A stretch of DNA of 16,015 nt from Gemmatimonadota bacterium (GTDB lineage Bacteria; Gemmatimonadota; Gemmatimonadetes; JACCXV01; JAHWKZ01), in the NCBI GenBank assembly GCA_030641505.1, contig DAOWHI010000037.1, forward strand, positions 1 through 16,015, in the 5' to 3' direction. Both the position numbers and the translations under genes were made by a program. Shown here one piece after another: positions 14,002 to 16,015 of the stretch; the stretch's first letter is position 1; every line of letters begins with the position of its first letter. Under the pieces are notes generated by a model. It was given only the letters and a program-made list of their open reading frames with translations, ran no database searches and was not told the origin of the DNA.

Positions 14002-15494
14002 GCAGGATCGCGATCCTCTGTGCGCTGCTGTCCACCGTTCCGGCCACTGCCGGGGCCCAGAAGCTCACCATGTCGGCCAACTCGCTGATTGCACACGACG
14101 CGAATGAGGTTTTTCTCAGAGTCTCCAACCGCGGCGGATTTGGGCTCGCCCTGGGTGACGCCGATGTGGGCAACTTTCCGACCGGCACTCTCAACCGGTA
14201 CATCTTCGGCGCCGGACTGTGGATCGGCGGCATCGGCGACGTGGATAACGACGGGCAGCCAGATCAGATAACGACGATCGGCTACAATCCGACGAACCTG
14301 GCGGACATCGAGTGGGTCGAGGGTGCGGTCGGGTTTGGACGCAACGATCCCCGGTTCCGGGTGCTCGATTCGACGAATCCCGATGATCAAGACGACTTTC
14401 CCGCTACGCCGGTCGCCACCGAGGAGCTGTTCACCGTCTACGGCGATCGATTCAGCACGTTTGGAAGCGGCCAGTCGTCCGTGCCGCTCGGCGTCGAGGT
14501 GCGGCAACGATCGTTCGCGTTCATCGAAGCCGACCTCGACACAGCCGTGATCTTCCAATGGGATTTCTTGAATATCTCGGATCAGATTCGGGACACCGGG
14601 TACACGATCGAAGATTTGTGGACCGGGATCATGCTCGACCCTGATGTTCAGGTCTCGCCCGTCGGTAGCGTGCTCGACGACACGGCAGCGCCGCTAGCGG
14701 TCGACGGGGAAGAGGTCTTGCTCATCTGGGATAGCGACTTCTCGGAGCCCGGTTTCGAGGGTGCGCCTGGGTTTATGGCCGTGGTGCCACTCGTGAATCC
14801 CGGCGGGCAGACCACGATTACCCAGCTGACATCGCAGTTTGGTGCCAACGTGCTGATCGTCCCCACGACCGACTCCAACCAGTACGAGACGCTGGCGGGT
14901 ATCGCTCCTCGTGAACCGACGATCGTCGAGCCGGGTTTCGATCTGCGCGCGTTGATTGGCTGGGGCGCGATCGATCTCGCGCCGGGTGCGGTTCACCGCA
15001 CGGCGGCGGCTTTCGTATGGGCCGACGCGAGCGGGGATCCGCCGCCGTTGTTATCACCGCTCGACCCGACGCTCGATCAAGACCTGCCGTTGCTCGCTGA
15101 TCTGGTCGCGGCGGTCCGATCGGTGCGGCAGGCCTACGATCAGCGGTTAGCCGGGCTGGCGGCGCTGCTCGACTTTCCGGGAGAGCCGACGCCCGGCCCC
15201 GGCCCAGGGTTCGGCGAGCCCGGCGTGGTGCTCCAAAACTTTCCCAACCCGTTCACCGATCAGACGACGATCCAGTATTCGATCATCGACGCGGGAGACG
15301 TGGAGCTCAAAGTGTTCAATATCATCGGTCGCGAGGTCACCACGTTGGCCGACGGACCCTTGGAGCCTGGCGAGTACACTGCCATCTGGGATGGTCGATC
15401 GATCTCGGGGGTCGACGTTCCGGCCGGGGTCTACGTGATCCAGCTCGTCACGCCGGCGGGCACATCATCCGTACGCGCCCTCAAGTCACGATGA
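13989..15494 (+). CDS. Secreted protein with T9SS type A / FlgD-like C-terminal sorting domain
   Basis: From ATG 13989 the 501-aa protein starts with a signal peptide (about residues 1-23, IAILCALLSTVPATAGA before Gln). The central part is a secreted beta-rich module of unknown function. It contains a GAGLWIGG motif often seen near the start of T9SS cargo in FCB bacteria, and a DVDNDGQPD loop (D84, D86, D88, D92) that looks like an EF-hand/thrombospondin-type calcium loop. A PGPGPG-type linker near 405 leads to the C-terminal domain (413-501). This has the hallmark NFPNPF, then VELKVFNIIGREV, YTAIWDG and VPAGVYVIQL. Such domains direct cargo through the type IX system or anchor it at the surface. 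The ATG lies 13 bp inside fur; an in-frame opening further upstream (from 13827) runs through fur and is rejected because the signal peptide begins here. No good Shine-Dalgarno is visible. Confidence 0.87.
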   Translation: MPQLSRIAILCALLSTVPATAGAQKLTMSANSLIAHDANEVFLRVSNRGGFGLALGDADVGNFPTGTLNRYIFGAGLWIGGIGDVDNDGQPDQITTIGYNPTNLADIEWVEGAVGFGRNDPRFRVLDSTNPDDQDDFPATPVATEELFTVYGDRFSTFGSGQSSVPLGVEVRQRSFAFIEADLDTAVIFQWDFLNISDQIRDTGYTIEDLWTGIMLDPDVQVSPVGSVLDDTAAPLAVDGEEVLLIWDSDFSEPGFEGAPGFMAVVPLVNPGGQTTITQLTSQFGANVLIVPTTDSNQYETLAGIAPREPTIVEPGFDLRALIGWGAIDLAPGAVHRTAAAFVWADASGDPPPLLSPLDPTLDQDLPLLADLVAAVRSVRQAYDQRLAGLAALLDFPGEPTPGPGPGFGEPGVVLQNFPNPFTDQTTIQYSIIDAGDVELKVFNIIGREVTTLADGPLEPGEYTAIWDGRSISGVDVPAGVYVIQLVTPAGTSSVRALKSR

Positions 15495-15535
15495 TCCTTG
15501 CAACGTCAACCGGAGGCGGAGAGATTCGGGGTTCA

Positions 15536-16015
15536 ATGCGAACAGCCATCCTTTTATCCATGACGGCACTGGTCCTCGTCGCGCTGGTGGCTCCGGCGCC
15601 CGCGCTGGGTCAGGACGTGAGCGACGAGAACGGCGGTCTGATTGGGCTGACGCTCCCACTCGGTGCGCGGCCGCTCGGTCAAGGTCGTGCCGTTGCGGCG
15701 GTTCGGGGGGAGCTCCAGGGGGTCCCGTACAACCCAGCCACCCAGAGCGGAATCGAGGTCGGCGCCCTCACCTACAGCCGGTTCGAAGGCGCGGATCTGG
15801 CGGATCTCAACAGCAACTACATAGCCGGTGCCTACGCCGCGACCTGGGGGACGATCGGCGGCCACTTCGTGTATCACGATTTCGGAAGCGTGCCGTTGAC
15901 CGACACGTCGCCAACACCTGTCGGCAACGTCGATCTCAGCGAGTCGGTGATCGGCGTCACCTACACCAATCGCTGGCGGGACGAGCTCGACTACGGGGTC
16001 ACGCTCAAGTGGTAC
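15536..16015 (+). CDS. PorV/PorQ-like outer-membrane protein (partial, 3' end cut)
   Basis: An open frame of 160 codons runs from ATG 15536 to the window edge without a stop. Residues 1-26 form a signal peptide (MRTAILLSMTALVLVALVAP, cleavage likely near ALG-Q). The mature start resembles PorV/PorQ (UPF0164) barrels of FCB bacteria: GLTLPLGARPLGQGRAVAAV then VPYNPATQSG, where the family shows GAR-GMG-A and NPA motifs. Amphipathic strands follow. In T9SS organisms PorV shuttles cargo from the translocon to the attachment machinery. It lies 41 bp after the gene for a protein carrying a T9SS sorting domain. An in-frame ATG at 15491 overlaps that gene's stop as ATGA, but would put an acidic stretch before the signal peptide, so I prefer 15536. 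GGAGAG at 15518 is 12 nt upstream. Family assignment rests on the N-terminal third only. Confidence 0.75.
   Translation, partial: MRTAILLSMTALVLVALVAPAPALGQDVSDENGGLIGLTLPLGARPLGQGRAVAAVRGELQGVPYNPATQSGIEVGALTYSRFEGADLADLNSNYIAGAYAATWGTIGGHFVYHDFGSVPLTDTSPTPVGNVDLSESVIGVTYTNRWRDELDYGVTLKWY

Noticed and set aside
1..16015. CRISPR array, IS element, prophage or toxin-antitoxin pair
   Set aside because: There are no direct repeats with spacers, no transposase or integrase motifs and no terminal inverted repeats. Gene content is core or envelope-related throughout.

Overview
The window looks like chromosomal DNA of a GC-rich, Gram-negative bacterium. An Omp85-type outer-membrane barrel, a PorV/PorQ-like barrel, several signal peptides and a secreted protein ending in a type A type IX secretion (T9SS)/FlgD-like sorting domain point to the FCB superphylum, probably one of its less-cultured phyla such as Eisenbacteria, Latescibacterota, Krumholzibacteriota, Zixibacteria or Gemmatimonadota. 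That placement is inference from domain content only. I see no phage, IS element, CRISPR array, rRNA or tRNA. The region reads as a core housekeeping block with lineage-specific envelope genes.

Layout. Positions 1-1724 (minus strand) hold a compact bolA-grxD-M28 peptidase operon: a BolA/IbaG protein, its usual CGFS-glutaredoxin partner, and a secreted zinc aminopeptidase that runs off the left edge. A short divergent promoter region (1725-1861) separates it from the plus-strand ribosomal operon rpsF-rpsR-rplI-rsfS (1862-3444). The rpsF tail carries five tandem 24-bp repeats. At 3540-6944 lies a very large envelope protein that joins a gluzincin metallopeptidase, a TolB-like beta-propeller and an Omp85-like barrel in one chain. 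After a 243-bp gap with a hairpin and a promoter, 7188-8996 encodes a degenerate MinD/BY-kinase-like P-loop domain, one membrane span and two SPOR domains. This gene is tightly coupled to smc (9012-12653). A small DUF4870-like membrane gene converges on smc from the minus strand, with only 4 bp between the stop codons.

The right end (13130-16015) is a chain of overlapping or closely spaced plus-strand genes: an unrecognised 142-aa protein, a Fur-family metalloregulator (GTGA overlap), a T9SS cargo protein (13-bp overlap), and a PorV/PorQ-like outer-membrane protein cut by the window edge.

The most interesting candidates are the SPOR/pseudo-ATPase protein coupled to smc, a possible physical bridge between septal peptidoglycan and the chromosome; the peptidase-propeller-barrel fusion; and the Fur-plus-T9SS-cargo-plus-PorV transcription unit.
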